Positions 1 through 9,000 of a stretch of 30,405 bases of DNA are shown here, in pieces. The position numbers and the translations under genes are program-made. The notes beneath the pieces were generated by a model that was not told the origin of the DNA, ran no database searches, and worked only from the letters and a program-made list of their open reading frames with translations. Each line of letters starts with the position of its first letter. Position 1 is the first letter of the stretch. Source of the stretch: Trichomonas tenax (Eukaryota; Parabasalia; Trichomonadida; Trichomonadidae). The stretch is from contig JALKBU010000623.1 of NCBI GenBank assembly GCA_023091735.1, forward strand, positions 1-30,405, read 5' to 3'.

Positions 1-126
1 CTTTATATATCCACAGCATTTTAGATGGGAAAATTTTTCATTTGCCACCAAAATTAGACCTTAAATATTCATACTGGTGGAGAAAAATCGAGATGTTTGA
101 GTAGGCGTAGAAAATTCAGTGACGCC
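1..126. mobile_element. Terminal sequence of a Mutator-like (MULE) transposon, element continues left of window
   Basis: This stretch is the reverse complement of 30281-30405, with one difference seen in about 125 bases. It contains the same sequence as the arms of the miniature element at 16685-16816. The element terminus is CAGTGACGCC at 117-126, because the miniature ends exactly there next to its target duplication. The transposon body therefore extends to the left, outside the window. The MULE assignment rests on the long terminal inverted repeat and the 9-bp target duplication of the miniature; no transposase is visible. Confidence 0.75.
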
Positions 127-335
127 ATCAATAACTCTTTCATATATTTCATCACTTTTTATATTCGGCATTGTCCGCTGTTTATGTAAGAAATAAAAAA
201 ATAAATAATAAAAATTAACTTAGTTTTTTCAACTTGCAGCCTTGTAATATTGAATTCAATATTGAATCGTTAAGGCTGTTGGGAATATTGAGTTAAATCC
301 TTCAAAAATGAGGTCATAGAGGCATTTGCAAATTT

Positions 336-363
336 TGGCAAATAACCCCCTATATATACTACT
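336..363 (-). repeat. Maverick-like terminal 28-mer, inverted copy of 14427-14454
   Basis: Read on the minus strand this begins AGTAGTATA and matches 14427-14454 at 24 of 28 positions by eye. Two further sites ending in TATACTACT lie at 2590-2598 and 2795-2803. The AG-initiated end is compatible with Polinton/Maverick termini. It is probably a solo or decayed element end; no element genes adjoin it on the left within the window. Confidence 0.4.
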
Positions 364-400
364 AAAGTAAATTATTTTATTTATTTATAAATTATTTTAC

Positions 401-430
401 TTTTACATGTCATATTTATTTTACATGGCA
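401..430. repeat. Two TTTTACATG[T/G]CA intergenic motif copies
   Basis: TTTTACATGTCA lies at 401-412 and TTTTACATGGCA at 419-430. They belong to a motif found about a dozen times in intergenic DNA of this window in both orientations, described in the findings. Confidence 0.6.
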
Positions 431-543
431 ATAAATTTCAAATCCGGCCATTATTTCAAATATAGGATTCCATGAGGCAGTAGATGCAATAAAACTCCAT
501 AAAAAAGAACCGTTTTTTGGCAGTTCATTTTATTTCATTTTTG

Positions 544-551
544 TCACTTTT
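544..551 (+). promoter_or_regulatory. Initiator-type core promoter of Sec61-gamma copy A
   Basis: TCACTTTT fits the trichomonad initiator consensus TCA[+1]Y[T/A]. The A of TCA lies 16 bases upstream of the ATG at 562, giving the very short 5' leader usual in trichomonads. The same octamer precedes the Aurora-like kinase and RRM genes. Confidence 0.7.
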
Positions 552-561
552 CAAAGTTCGG

Positions 562-777
562 ATGGAGGCTCTTGATATCGTCGCAGCACCAGCAACAAAC
601 TTCGTCAAGTCATGCGTCAAAGTCCTTAAGCGCTGCTCTCTTCCAAGCACAAAGACACTTAAGGATACAGCATCCGCCTCAGCAGTTGGCTTCTTGATCC
701 TCGGTTCAGTCGGCTTCATCTTCAAAGTCGTCGCATATCCGATCAACAACGTCATCATCGGCGGCCTTGGTCAGTAA
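562..777 (+). CDS. SEC61G: Protein transport protein Sec61 subunit gamma (copy A)
   Basis: The product is a 71-residue tail-anchored subunit of the ER Sec61 translocon, the eukaryotic SecE counterpart that clamps the Sec61-alpha channel. The family pattern is clear: an N-terminal amphipathic helix with FVKSCVKVLKRC at about 14-25, a polar linker with the KRCSLPSTK motif, and one membrane helix at about 39-60 ending in the conserved PINNVIIGG at 60-68. Length is normal (about 68-75). ATG 562 is chosen because the in-frame extension upstream starts with a non-ATG codon and would cross the initiator. The stop is TAAA, so the overlapping trichomonad-type polyadenylation signal is present. A second copy, seemingly identical, lies at 13231-13446 on the other strand. 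Confidence 0.93.
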   Translation: MEALDIVAAPATNFVKSCVKVLKRCSLPSTKTLKDTASASAVGFLILGSVGFIFKVVAYPINNVIIGGLGQ

Positions 778-876
778 ACTGTACGTCATTTCACTAGATA
801 TTAGCAACTAAAATTCTATTATATAGTTATAACAAAATCACAAACATTGTTCTCTTGTCACTCCTTGTAAGAAATG

Positions 877-1302
877 GTATTGTGTGCATGAGCTAACCTG
901 TGTTTAAGCATGCTGAAATGAGTTAATAATCTGAAAGAAATGCAATTATGAAATCTGAATATGTGGCTAAATAATGAAATATTGATATATTTATATGGAT
1001 GTTCGCATTGGGCACTTTTTTGATGCGCACTAATTTTGCTGATTCACAGATCGCGCAAAGCTCCTCGAAAACCCCCAAATATTTATTCATTGCCCTGCAA
1101 TATTTAGCCGCCCACCTGATTAAATTTTATAAACCCTAACTATTATCATCCCCCATTTTTCTACCAATGCCCCTTTTTTATCTACTAAAACCATCCCCTT
1201 TATATTGATTTATACCCTTTTTAGTCAATAATCTCCCTCATTTTTTTGTTCTAACCCTTTATTTTTCATACAAAGTGACAGAATGTGCTGCCTCCACCAT
1301 GA
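877..1302. other. Intergenic, with a strongly C-rich/G-poor stretch
   Basis: No gene is recognisable. From about 1069 to 1265 the plus strand carries many CCC/CCCC/CCCCC runs separated by T/A and very few G, a sharp strand asymmetry. One CCCTAA unit occurs, but there is no telomeric array. Confidence 0.55.
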
Positions 1303-1482
1303 GCAAATTCGCTCAATGCACTCTATGAAAGCGGTATTGCAAATAGCTCATATAAAGAAATGGAAACAAAAAAGGGCATATTTAACGAGCAAATTTATGC
1401 AGAAAAGTTAGAGAGTAGTGCCTTTAACTCCGAAGCGTATCTCACTCAATCTAGTAAAAATGTTTTGTATAAGAAGGATTAG
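1303..1482 (+). pseudogene. Short coding-like relic of unknown family
   Basis: An open frame of 59 codons ends with TAG at 1480-1482; its first ATG is at 1360. The composition (Glu/Lys/Ser-rich, few rare residues) looks coding-like rather than random for such AT-rich DNA, but I recognise no domain. A 14-base direct repeat AGAGTAGTGCCTTT occurs at 1412-1425 inside it and again at 1488-1501. It may be a leftover of the Maverick-like remnant next door or a chance ORF. Confidence 0.25.
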
Positions 1483-1504
1483 TACGAAGAGTAGTGCCTT
1501 TGTT

Positions 1505-2028
1505 CTAATTATTTTTTAAGTCTTTCATTTCTGCTAAATCCTGCTTGTATAATGTCGTCGTATATGTGAACATATCGCCGTAACTAATAGGTTCAAAATA
1601 TTTTTCTTGAAAAAGTGTTTTAATTACTGTTCATAATTCGGTTGAATGCTTTGAATTTATAACATACCTATCGTCTATTAATCTAGTAATCAATTGCATT
1701 TTCTCTAACGTCCAATTATTACATTTCTTAATAATATTTTTATAATTCTTAATGAAGAATGTGGAAACAGGTACACGTTCATTTAGCATGTAGTGTTCAT
1801 CCATCATTAATAAGTTAATAGTCATTTTTGGAGTCTTTGGCTTATTATTTTCATCCTTAGGTGTATACATCGCTGTATGCCTTTCTGATTCGGGCATGTA
1901 TACTTTAAATTCTATCTCTGTTTCATTAGCTATTGCTTGAATTTTTTTATTTTATTTAAAATGAATTCGGCATTTATGACCATTACAATGCTTAAGTCCA
2001 ATAGCTAGACATTTATATAGTTGTATAT
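1505..2028 (-). pseudogene. Probable Maverick/Polinton protein-primed DNA polymerase B fragment, degraded
   Basis: The frame 1631-1897 continues in phase through a TGA at 1631-1633 to a TAG at 1505-1507, giving a near-open frame over about 390 bases. It also continues upstream to about 1951. A second frame from about 2028 to the TAA at 1952-1954 seems to be the preceding part, displaced by an indel. The segment INLLMMDEHYMLNERVPVS, followed by a YxxII...NWTLEKM context, resembles what I recall of the N-terminal exonuclease-side region of trichomonad Maverick family B polymerases; this is pattern recall, not an alignment. No polymerase active-site motifs (DxxSLYP, YxDTD) are present, so it is a fragment. 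Base composition is much more AT-rich than the TOR gene. Confidence 0.45.
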
Positions 2029-2040
2029 TTCAGGAATAAA

Positions 2041-2298
2041 TCAAGCGTGTAACACTAAATCACATTCGTTAAGTTTTAATATGATATTATTTAAGATAGT
2101 TATAACTTTATTTTTCTTAGCACGTTTTAGTTCAGAAATATTTTCATGAGCACATCCGGTAATTTTCAAAAGATTTTTATAAATAGTATATAATTTATAT
2201 TTACCATTTTCTTCATCATTTACATTATGATTTCCACCAATGAAAATTTCATTAAATTGTTCTTGTGCTAAATTAAGAATATCTTGAGTTGTTGTCAT
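2041..2298 (-). CDS. Small Maverick-associated hypothetical protein, 85 aa
   Basis: The ORF opens with ATG at 2298 and encodes 85 residues, predicted mostly helical and rich in Asn, Lys, Ile and Glu. I recognise no domain. It ends 13 bases before the start of the polymerase-like relic on the same strand, the tight spacing expected of Maverick genes. It is the first gene inward from the element-like end at 2590-2598. The cytoplasmic, DNA-binding or packaging role of such small Maverick proteins is unknown. It could be a still intact ORF in an otherwise decayed element. Confidence 0.45.
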   Translation of the reverse strand: MTTTQDILNLAQEQFNEIFIGGNHNVNDEENGKYKLYTIYKNLLKITGCAHENISELKRAKKNKVITILNNIILKLNECDLVLHA

Positions 2299-2514
2299 AA
2301 TTATTTATTAGAAGAAAAAATATATTAATTTTTTCATAATATATAAAAATATTTTTTATTTTCACAAATTTTAGATAAACCATTAATAAATCATAACAAT
2401 AAGAATTTAGATTATTAATTAAACAATACATTTTAATAACAAATTATAGAAATTATTGGGATTTTGATATAAATGATAGGAAAATTGTTATAATAAGAAT
2501 TTTGGAGAAATTAT

Positions 2515-2598
2515 AATTATGGATATTCTCGGAGTGGGAGTTTTTAGGTTTGGAAAAAAATTTGGACTATCTCAAAAAATCACACTCTGTATACTACT
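2515..2598 (-). repeat. Maverick-like end repeat, copy 1
   Basis: On the minus strand this starts AGTAGTATACAGA and is about 84 bases long. It is an imperfect direct repeat of 2718-2803: the first 13-18 bases and the last 16 (AATTATGGATATTCTC on the plus strand) are well conserved and the middle is diverged. Confidence 0.5.
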
Positions 2599-2717
2599 CA
2601 ATTTTCGATCATTAAAGTTTTTGGCAATTTTTGTAATCTTCATGGGTTATTTATCTCCATTTTGTTGATGCAAATAGAGTTTACATAATATGTGACAGCT
2701 ATTTTTGCAATAAAAAC

Positions 2718-2803
2718 AATTATGGATATTCTCAGATTGTTGATTTTTTGGGGTTAGCCAAATTTTTGGATTACCCCGAAAAATCACAATCTGTATACTA
2801 CTA
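2718..2803 (-). repeat. Maverick-like end repeat, copy 2
   Basis: This is a second, diverged copy of 2515-2598, 203 bases to the right and in the same orientation. Two ends in tandem suggest either two successive insertions or duplication of an element terminus. Confidence 0.5.
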
Positions 2804-2974
2804 ATATCCATTTTAAAACAATGTCAATCAAATGATCAATGAATATTTGTATTTATTAAGCTAGAGATTAGAATTGGCAAAATAAGACATGTAAAATTTG
2901 CCAAATGACGAGTAATCAAATTTTTGTCATGTAATTTTTTTTTGTCATGTATGATATAAACTTTTTACATTTTA

Positions 2975-2982
2975 TCACTTTT
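2975..2982 (+). promoter_or_regulatory. Initiator-type core promoter of the Aurora-like kinase
   Basis: TCACTTTT, with the A of TCA 42 bases before ATG 3019, fits the trichomonad initiator. The start codon is itself embedded in TTTACATGGCC, a variant of the recurring TTTACATG motif. Confidence 0.6.
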
Positions 2983-3018
2983 CGGAGATTTGTGTAAATA
3001 AAAAAAATTTATATTTAC

Positions 3019-3828
3019 ATGGCCAATTCGCCCAGATATTGGTCAATTGACGATTTTGACGTTGGCGATGTCATTGGTGAGGGCCGCTTTGGTAAAGTTT
3101 TCGTTGCGAGAGAGAAAAAATCACATTTTATTTGCGTTCTTAAGATTATTCGCAAAGCATTGCTTAAAAAGTATAATCTTGAAAACCAGTTGATATCTGA
3201 GATCGAATTGCATGCAAGTTTCAATCATCCAAACATAATACGCCTTTTTGGATATTTTTTTGATGATGAAAGAATTATGATGATTTTGGAATATGCTCCC
3301 AAAGGAACTTTATCAGATCTTCTCAAAAAATCCACAAAGTTTGATGAACAGACAGCTGCAAAGTACTTTAAACAAATTGTTTCATCAGTGAATCACATAC
3401 ACGAAAAAAACGTGATTCACAGAGATTTAAAACCATCAAACATTATGATTGCGCTTGATAACACTTTGCTTCTCGGTGACTTTGGATTCGCAATCAAAGG
3501 AATAGCTCCAGCAGGAGAAACTGTTGGAACTTTAGATTACATCGCTCCAGAAATACTGATTGGCCAAGAATATGGACGCCCTGCTGATGTTTGGTCACTC
3601 GGATCAATTTTATACGAACTTTTAACAGGAAAATGTCCATTTGAGAGTGAAAATCCAAAGGAAACAGTCTCAAAGATAGAAAATGTTGAATATTCATTCC
3701 CAGAATTCATGTCTCCATTAGCAAAGAAATTAATCACACGAATTTTACAGTTAGATCCATTAAAGAGACCCACAGCAGCAGATATACTTAATGATCCATG
3801 GATTACAATCAACGTTCATGATATATAA
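3019..3828 (+). CDS. Aurora-like serine/threonine protein kinase
   Basis: The 269-residue protein is essentially a bare kinase domain. Visible elements are the glycine loop GEGRFGKV (20-27), VLK with catalytic Lys42, alpha-C Glu61, HRDLKPSN (134-141, catalytic Asp136), DFG (154-156), an activation loop ending GTLDYIAPE (170-178), DVWSLG (190-195), and the terminal RPTAADILNDPW segment. The opening YWSIDDFDVG, AREKKSHFICVLK, HPNIIRLFGYF and FDEQTAA are strongly Aurora-like, so a role in mitotic spindle or chromosome segregation is likely. The activation loop has Thr/Val instead of the exact Aurora TxCGT pattern (ETVGTLDY), and the domain lacks the long N-terminal extension of animal Auroras. 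ATG 3019 sits directly before the conserved start of the domain. The gene appears intact. Confidence 0.85.
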   Translation: MANSPRYWSIDDFDVGDVIGEGRFGKVFVAREKKSHFICVLKIIRKALLKKYNLENQLISEIELHASFNHPNIIRLFGYFFDDERIMMILEYAPKGTLSDLLKKSTKFDEQTAAKYFKQIVSSVNHIHEKNVIHRDLKPSNIMIALDNTLLLGDFGFAIKGIAPAGETVGTLDYIAPEILIGQEYGRPADVWSLGSILYELLTGKCPFESENPKETVSKIENVEYSFPEFMSPLAKKLITRILQLDPLKRPTAADILNDPWITINVHDI

Positions 3829-4134
3829 TTATTAATTTTAATATTAGATTTAATATACATTTGTTATTAATAAATACCCAAATATGTTTGTTTGTTATTA
3901 TAAACATGAATATATATTTCACTATTATATCTTCATTTCAACAAAAACATATCTCAGTCAAATCAATTTCGATAAAAATTTTTTTCGTTCACAGATTACT
4001 CAAAAAGAATTATAAATTACGCTGCATATGAAGGCAGGAAATCTTGGTAATCAATATTATTCCTTACGAAAGCTCACGAACAAAATTTTGTAAGCAAAAA
4101 TGAAAATTCTTAGAAAATCAATTGAAGTTTATGA
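3829..4134. other. Intergenic, AT-rich
   Basis: I see no gene, repeat or RNA-like structure here. It separates the Aurora-like kinase from the convergent discoidin-like ORF. Confidence 0.6.
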
Positions 4135-4719
4135 TTATATTAATAAAAAGACAAAGACGTGAAGCATGTTGAAGTTATTCATACACATGTTTCCTTTGCA
4201 TGTAGGGATAGGAAGATGAGGATAGAATCCACCAAAGAAGTAAATACGCGAGAGAGTGATGAAATTGTGACCTTGATTGTCATGTCCTGTTTCTAAAATC
4301 TTGAACTTGCTGAATGTTCCTGGATACTGGCAAGTGAAGTTTCTCATCAAATTTTTGTGATCATTACTGTCGAACAAAAATTTTACACCTTTCCTCGAAT
4401 CTATTAATGTCCAAGGAGAATCATTTCCAAACTTTCCAAGGAGATCCCAAGACAGTGGATACCTGTAATTCCCTTCAGAAGCTTTCCTAATGTAGAATGT
4501 ATAGGAAGTCAGATTTATTGTGGATTTACCAATATTGACTATGATAAATGGAAAATCTGTTTGATAACCAGTGACAAACCGACCGAAGTCATGAGTTTCT
4601 TCAAGCAAAATATCAATACTCGTTCTCTCATATTGGGAATAGTTTGTGATTGCAGATGAAGCTTCTAAAGAAATTATTCTTGATTTATATAAATTTCGTG
4701 TATTCGATATATTTCGCAT
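4135..4719 (-). CDS. F5/8 type C (discoidin)-like protein, probably 5'-truncated
   Basis: From the first ATG at 4719 the frame encodes 194 residues; the open frame extends to 4785 without another ATG. The pattern of a beta-sandwich carbohydrate-binding module is visible: FIIVNIGKSTINLTSYTFYIRK, then YPLSWDLLGKFGNDSPWTLID (the P-x-SW-x-x-x-G-S-x-D-x-x-W-x-x-I/L-D pattern), and a closing F-x-IL-x-TG...F-I-T-L-S-R-I-Y-F-FG segment. In trichomonads this module often follows a BTB domain or stands alone. The BTB part is absent, and the last 20 residues form a hydrophobic tail (MLHVFVFLLI). I infer a 5'-truncated copy or a short family member. No initiator is visible upstream. Confidence 0.5.
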   Translation of the reverse strand: MRNISNTRNLYKSRIISLEASSAITNYSQYERTSIDILLEETHDFGRFVTGYQTDFPFIIVNIGKSTINLTSYTFYIRKASEGNYRYPLSWDLLGKFGNDSPWTLIDSRKGVKFLFDSNDHKNLMRNFTCQYPGTFSKFKILETGHDNQGHNFITLSRIYFFGGFYPHLPIPTCKGNMCMNNFNMLHVFVFLLI

Positions 4720-4842
4720 GAATTGGAACAAATCATCTCTATCAAATGGACTCTTTGGTTCTATATATGTAGGATAAAAGCTCAATTTACATCATGTGGT
4801 GATATACGATAAATAAGATTAAAATAACATTGCCACTTTTCC

Positions 4843-4941
4843 TTTTACATGTCAAAATCAATTTTACGGGACATAATTTTATTATGACATTTTTTTGTAT
4901 GACAAGAATGTTTTACATGCCAAAAATTAGTTTACATGACA
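4843..4941. promoter_or_regulatory. Cluster of TTTACATG motifs upstream of the coiled-coil gene
   Basis: TTTTACATGTCA lies at 4843-4854, TTTTACATGCCA at 4911-4922 and GTTTACATGACA at 4930-4941. They lie 30-130 bases before ATG 4971. A GCCACTTTT resembling the initiator but lacking TCA lies at 4832-4840. A role as upstream element is inference. Confidence 0.4.
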
Positions 4942-4970
4942 AAATTATGTGATTTAGTGCACGTTTAAAA

Positions 4971-5972
4971 ATGGACAATGATTTGCTGAAACTCGTTGAA
5001 TTATCAGATAAACTGAACCTTTCTCGGTATTCAAAGACATGCATTGCTGAGGCGATGGCAAACATTGATCCAAAACAAGCAAAAAATTATGAATTTCAAA
5101 TTTGCGAAAGAGATTTGTTGATTAAATCGTTAAGATCGGCTCATAAACGCAAATTAGACAAAATAAACATTCCGCCAGATATGAAGGAAACAATTGAACA
5201 GATGAAATCTCAATACGAAGCAATGATGAAAAATCAAACAAATGTATATTTGAAAGAGAAACACGAAACGGAAAAATATTACATGAATGAGATAAACAGA
5301 TTACGTTCTTTGATAGAAGGACATCGAGAAGATTTAGCATTTGATAAATTACCAAATCTCACGATTGAGCAGTTCAATGAGCTAAGTACTGCACCGCAAA
5401 GTAATGTAATGCTTGTCCAGTTTTTTGCAATGCAGTTATATGAGTTAAAACACACAGAATCACTTAAATACAAGAATATCTCTGATTTATATGCAGAATT
5501 AGCACTTTCACACGACAAAGTCAAGAAAGAATTAGAAATTGCAACACAAAAATTGAAAGCAGAATCCGAAATGCGAAAAACATTAGAAAATTCAATTTCG
5601 AAATTAACAGCTCCGATCGAGATCCCAAAGATACCGGAACCAGGCACAGACATCAACGAAAAATACGACAGCACACAAAAGGAGCTAAAAGATATGACAT
5701 CTGCGTATCAAGCAGCGCTTTCACGTGGCGATATGCTTCTTGAGCGCTTGGATGCGAACAACGCTCAGATGGAGGAGAATGCGATAAAATATAAGAACGC
5801 GCAGAAGGAAATTGCTTCTTTGAAGTACCAATTATCTGTTGCTAACAATGAAAACATTGAGCAACAAAAGATTATCGAAAAGCGTGAAAACGAACTTCAA
5901 GAGCTAAAAAAGCGTCACAACGAGTTATTAATGAAGACATTGGAGAACGCAGAGAAGTATGAGAAAATCTAA
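4971..5972 (+). CDS. Coiled-coil protein of unknown function, 333 aa
   Basis: The protein is almost entirely charged helix. Heptad-like Leu/Lys/Glu patterns run from about residue 40 to 125 and from about 165 to 333 (for example ELEIATQKLKAESEMRKTLE and IIEKRENELQELKKRHNELL), interrupted by a Pro-containing linker around 213-225. There is no signal peptide or membrane segment. The N-terminal 35 residues (LVELSDKLNLSRYSK...) may form a small globular or docking region. The length and architecture suit a cytoskeletal, flagellar or Golgi/tether component, but I recognise no family. ATG 4971 begins with MDNDLLKLVELSD and is the first in frame. The gene is convergent with TOR, with only 46 bases between stop codons. 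Confidence 0.75.
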   Translation: MDNDLLKLVELSDKLNLSRYSKTCIAEAMANIDPKQAKNYEFQICERDLLIKSLRSAHKRKLDKINIPPDMKETIEQMKSQYEAMMKNQTNVYLKEKHETEKYYMNEINRLRSLIEGHREDLAFDKLPNLTIEQFNELSTAPQSNVMLVQFFAMQLYELKHTESLKYKNISDLYAELALSHDKVKKELEIATQKLKAESEMRKTLENSISKLTAPIEIPKIPEPGTDINEKYDSTQKELKDMTSAYQAALSRGDMLLERLDANNAQMEENAIKYKNAQKEIASLKYQLSVANNENIEQQKIIEKRENELQELKKRHNELLMKTLENAEKYEKI

Positions 5973-6018
5973 ATATTTGTTTGTTATTTTATAAAAAAGT
6001 ACAAAACAATTTTTAATA

Positions 6019-9000
6019 TTACCAGAATGGGCACCAACCGATGAAGTGCCTGATGTACCTACGAGGATCGCTCGCTGCCTTGATGAGCATGGAAACTTGT
6101 TCGTTAGTGTGCATGAACTCGCCAGCTTCATCGGCATCAAGGAAATCTGTACCAGAGAGCTTCGTGGCGACTCTGGACAATGTATTATGTTGTGTTCTTC
6201 CGCTGTTGCCCGCAAAAATAGGCTCGTGGACGAAGATCTCCAACTGTGAGATAAGAGGTGTCTGCTGCTGGCGCATGACATAAAGAATGTCTTCGCAAGA
6301 GCGCTTGAATAGACCTTCAACTGTTCCGCCGTCGAGAGCCGCGATAATCATTCTTGTCAGTCTAAATGGAACGAGCTCCGGGAACAGTGGTCTCTGACGA
6401 GTGACTTCGAAGGAATCACCGAAGTCGATGTGAATCACACGACCAGTGTGCCTCTGTATCATGATATTAGAAGGATGTCTGTCTCCAAGGCCGATGACGT
6501 AACCGGCCATTGACATGAGTGCCGTTGAAACAGTGAACTGATAACTGCGTTCAACCCATGCAGATGGAGTTGGGGACTTCAACCAGAGTGTTTCTCTGAG
6601 TTCTCCATCGGATGCTCCCGTGCAAACAGCGTTGTAGACTTCGACCTTTTGAAGGGCGTTGAGAGAGTTAAAGTTCATTGCAATGCCATTGATGATATCA
6701 TTTTCGAGGCTTCCTGGAATGTCGCGCATCTGTCTATAGTCTGAAATGAGCTGCTGCATTGTATCAGCACCAGTGACCCAAGAAATAAGGCCCGCGTTCG
6801 GAGCGAATGGGACAACTGCATACATTGCAATTGACATTCCTTGCTTCGCTGTAACTCTGTTTGACTTTAAGAGGCTGTTGATGAGATTAAAGAACTGCAT
6901 AATACGCTGATCGAGCCTCAAGTCTTCGTTACCCTTGAGAAGGAACTTCCATGTCTTTCCTGTGTTGTCAGTCATCTCAACGGTCCGTGGATGCTGCTGC
7001 GTTGCGAACACAGTCAATGTTTCTCCAATGCTGTGCAAAAGAGGAGATGTGTTTTCGACGGAGTATGTTCCAGGAACGCTAATTGAGTAACCTCTACGTG
7101 TTGCAAGCTCAGGAGAGTTCTTGGAGAGCTGTATTGCTTCAGTGTGTTTCATTTGTTCATCAAGCTTCGTGAAAATCGATCTATAACCGTCCCACATTGT
7201 CTTCGAAACAGAAATATCTCCTGCTTTATATCTATCGAAGGCACCTCTGACTCTCTGAAGTTGAACAGTGAAAGCGCGAGCAAATATTCTATCTTGCTCA
7301 CACTGTGGATGCGATAAGTTCTCGTATTCACGCTCAATAAGCTTAACGACGTTTGCGTTGTCACCAACTTTGTGATATTTGATGGCTCCGTCAAGGACTG
7401 TCAACCAATGCTCAACAGCACTGATTGCACAACGCTGCATGCCGCGAATGAAGAGCAAGAGATCCTTGTACTGGACCTGGTGCTTGATTCCAAGCTTGTC
7501 CAAAAGATCGCGTGCTGTTGGAGCTTTGGATGGATCATCCAAAAGAGATAAAACAGATAATGGATAAACAACCGGTTCGAAGTGTCCGTCAGCAAAGTTG
7601 CAGATGATTTCTTTGACGAGTCCTCTGACGTTTTCATCCTTGTGAGCTATGTGAACAACAATCTGCGGAACAATGAGATGAACAGTTCCTGGTGGAAGAG
7701 AGACAAGCTCGTTCTTAACATCCTCAGGCAGATCAATATCTTCGCCGTATCTAACGAGGATAGAGAACAACTGACAAAGGAATTCGAGGCTCTCTGAAGG
7801 ACGAAGTTGCGTTGCTTTGAGGAATGCTGTGATGGCATCTGTTGCGTATAACTGTCTCTCATCAGGTTTGTGAGAAAGGGCACGAGAAGAAGCATAGGCC
7901 CAGCCACTCCATGCTCTGTAGTCAGAGGAATAAAGATTGAGTGAACGCTTGAATGTCTTAATGATATCTGTCAATGAATCGCTTGATGCAGTCTGCGCCT
8001 TATAGAGCTGATACTCCCACGTTGCCTGCAGTCTGAGAGCGCGAGCTTTGAAAGCAGGAGAAACTCCTACTTTCTGGATTTGCTCTTTAACATTTGCGAA
8101 TTTTGCAGGGAGTTCAACATTTGGATGACCTTCGATCAACTCGTTAAGTCCTTTAATCAAATGGATGGACTCTGTCTTCTCACCACGAGCCCACATGATC
8201 TTGAGCATCGCAATAGCAACGTTTTGATGAGAAATTGTTGGGAACAGTCTTCCGAAGTATGCATCAATGAGTCTCCACTTTCTTTCCTTTCTCAAGACAG
8301 AAATGAGCTTCAAACAAGCATCCATGTGCTCGTTTGGAGTGATCAACATTCCTCTGACTTCGATGAGCTTTGTCCAGCTGTCGGAATCATTAGAGAATGA
8401 GTGAAGACGCTGCTGCCATATTGGAGGAACTCCCTGGACACCACTCTTTCTGACTTCAATGACTTCACTGAGTTCTGTGAGATGCTGTGCGAAAACTAAG
8501 TTCTTTGATGCCTGGTTAGTGTCAGTTCCTGAGTAAATTTCTCTGTTTTCTGTAAGGAACTCGAAGCACTTCTCGATGTGTTTCTGTGCAGCATAGTATT
8601 GGTTGCTTGCAACAAGATAAATTGCCTGGAAGAGTGCAGAGTTGTGATTGAAGTTTGTGAAGTATTTAACGTATTGTGCAACTTTCTCGAAGTTCTTTGA
8701 GTGATAGAATGCCCAAGCATACCAAATAGCATTCTCGTGCTTTTGTTCTTCACTCATTTTCTCGAATAATCCTTCCTGATCTCTAATATCTTTCCACTGT
8801 TCAAGATGAGCGTGGCATCTGAGTTTGTCTGTTTCAGAACCTCCTTTCTCGTATATTTCGAGAGCTTTCTCCCATTCACCAAGTTCTTCATTCCAACGAC
8901 CAGCTTCACTTCCAATGACATCACCTTTGACAGCGAGAATACCACGAGCGCTGTCTCTGAATCCCATTCTTGATGACAGCTTCAGCAATTCTTCGACAGT

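Larger units (their letters stand above)
127..533. other. Intergenic, AT-rich, between MULE end and Sec61-gamma copy A
   Basis: I see no convincing coding sequence. The stretch holds a Maverick-end-like 28-mer (336-363) and two copies of the TTTTACATG[T/G]CA motif (401-412 and 419-430). The 9 bases right after the transposon terminus are ATCAATAAC, the candidate target duplication of the element cut by the left window edge. Confidence 0.6.
534..876 (+). repeat. Sec61-gamma gene cassette, copy A of a 343-bp inverted duplication
   Basis: The 343 bases are the reverse complement of 13132-13474 with no mismatch or indel that I could find by eye. The duplicated unit comprises a few bases before the initiator TCACTTTT, the whole coding region, and 99 bases after the stop codon. 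Flanking sequence diverges abruptly on both sides. Such identity in noncoding bases implies a recent duplication or ongoing gene conversion. Confidence 0.92.

Noticed and set aside
1130..1140. Telomeric repeat (CCCTAA)
   Set aside because: Only a single unit is present; no array.
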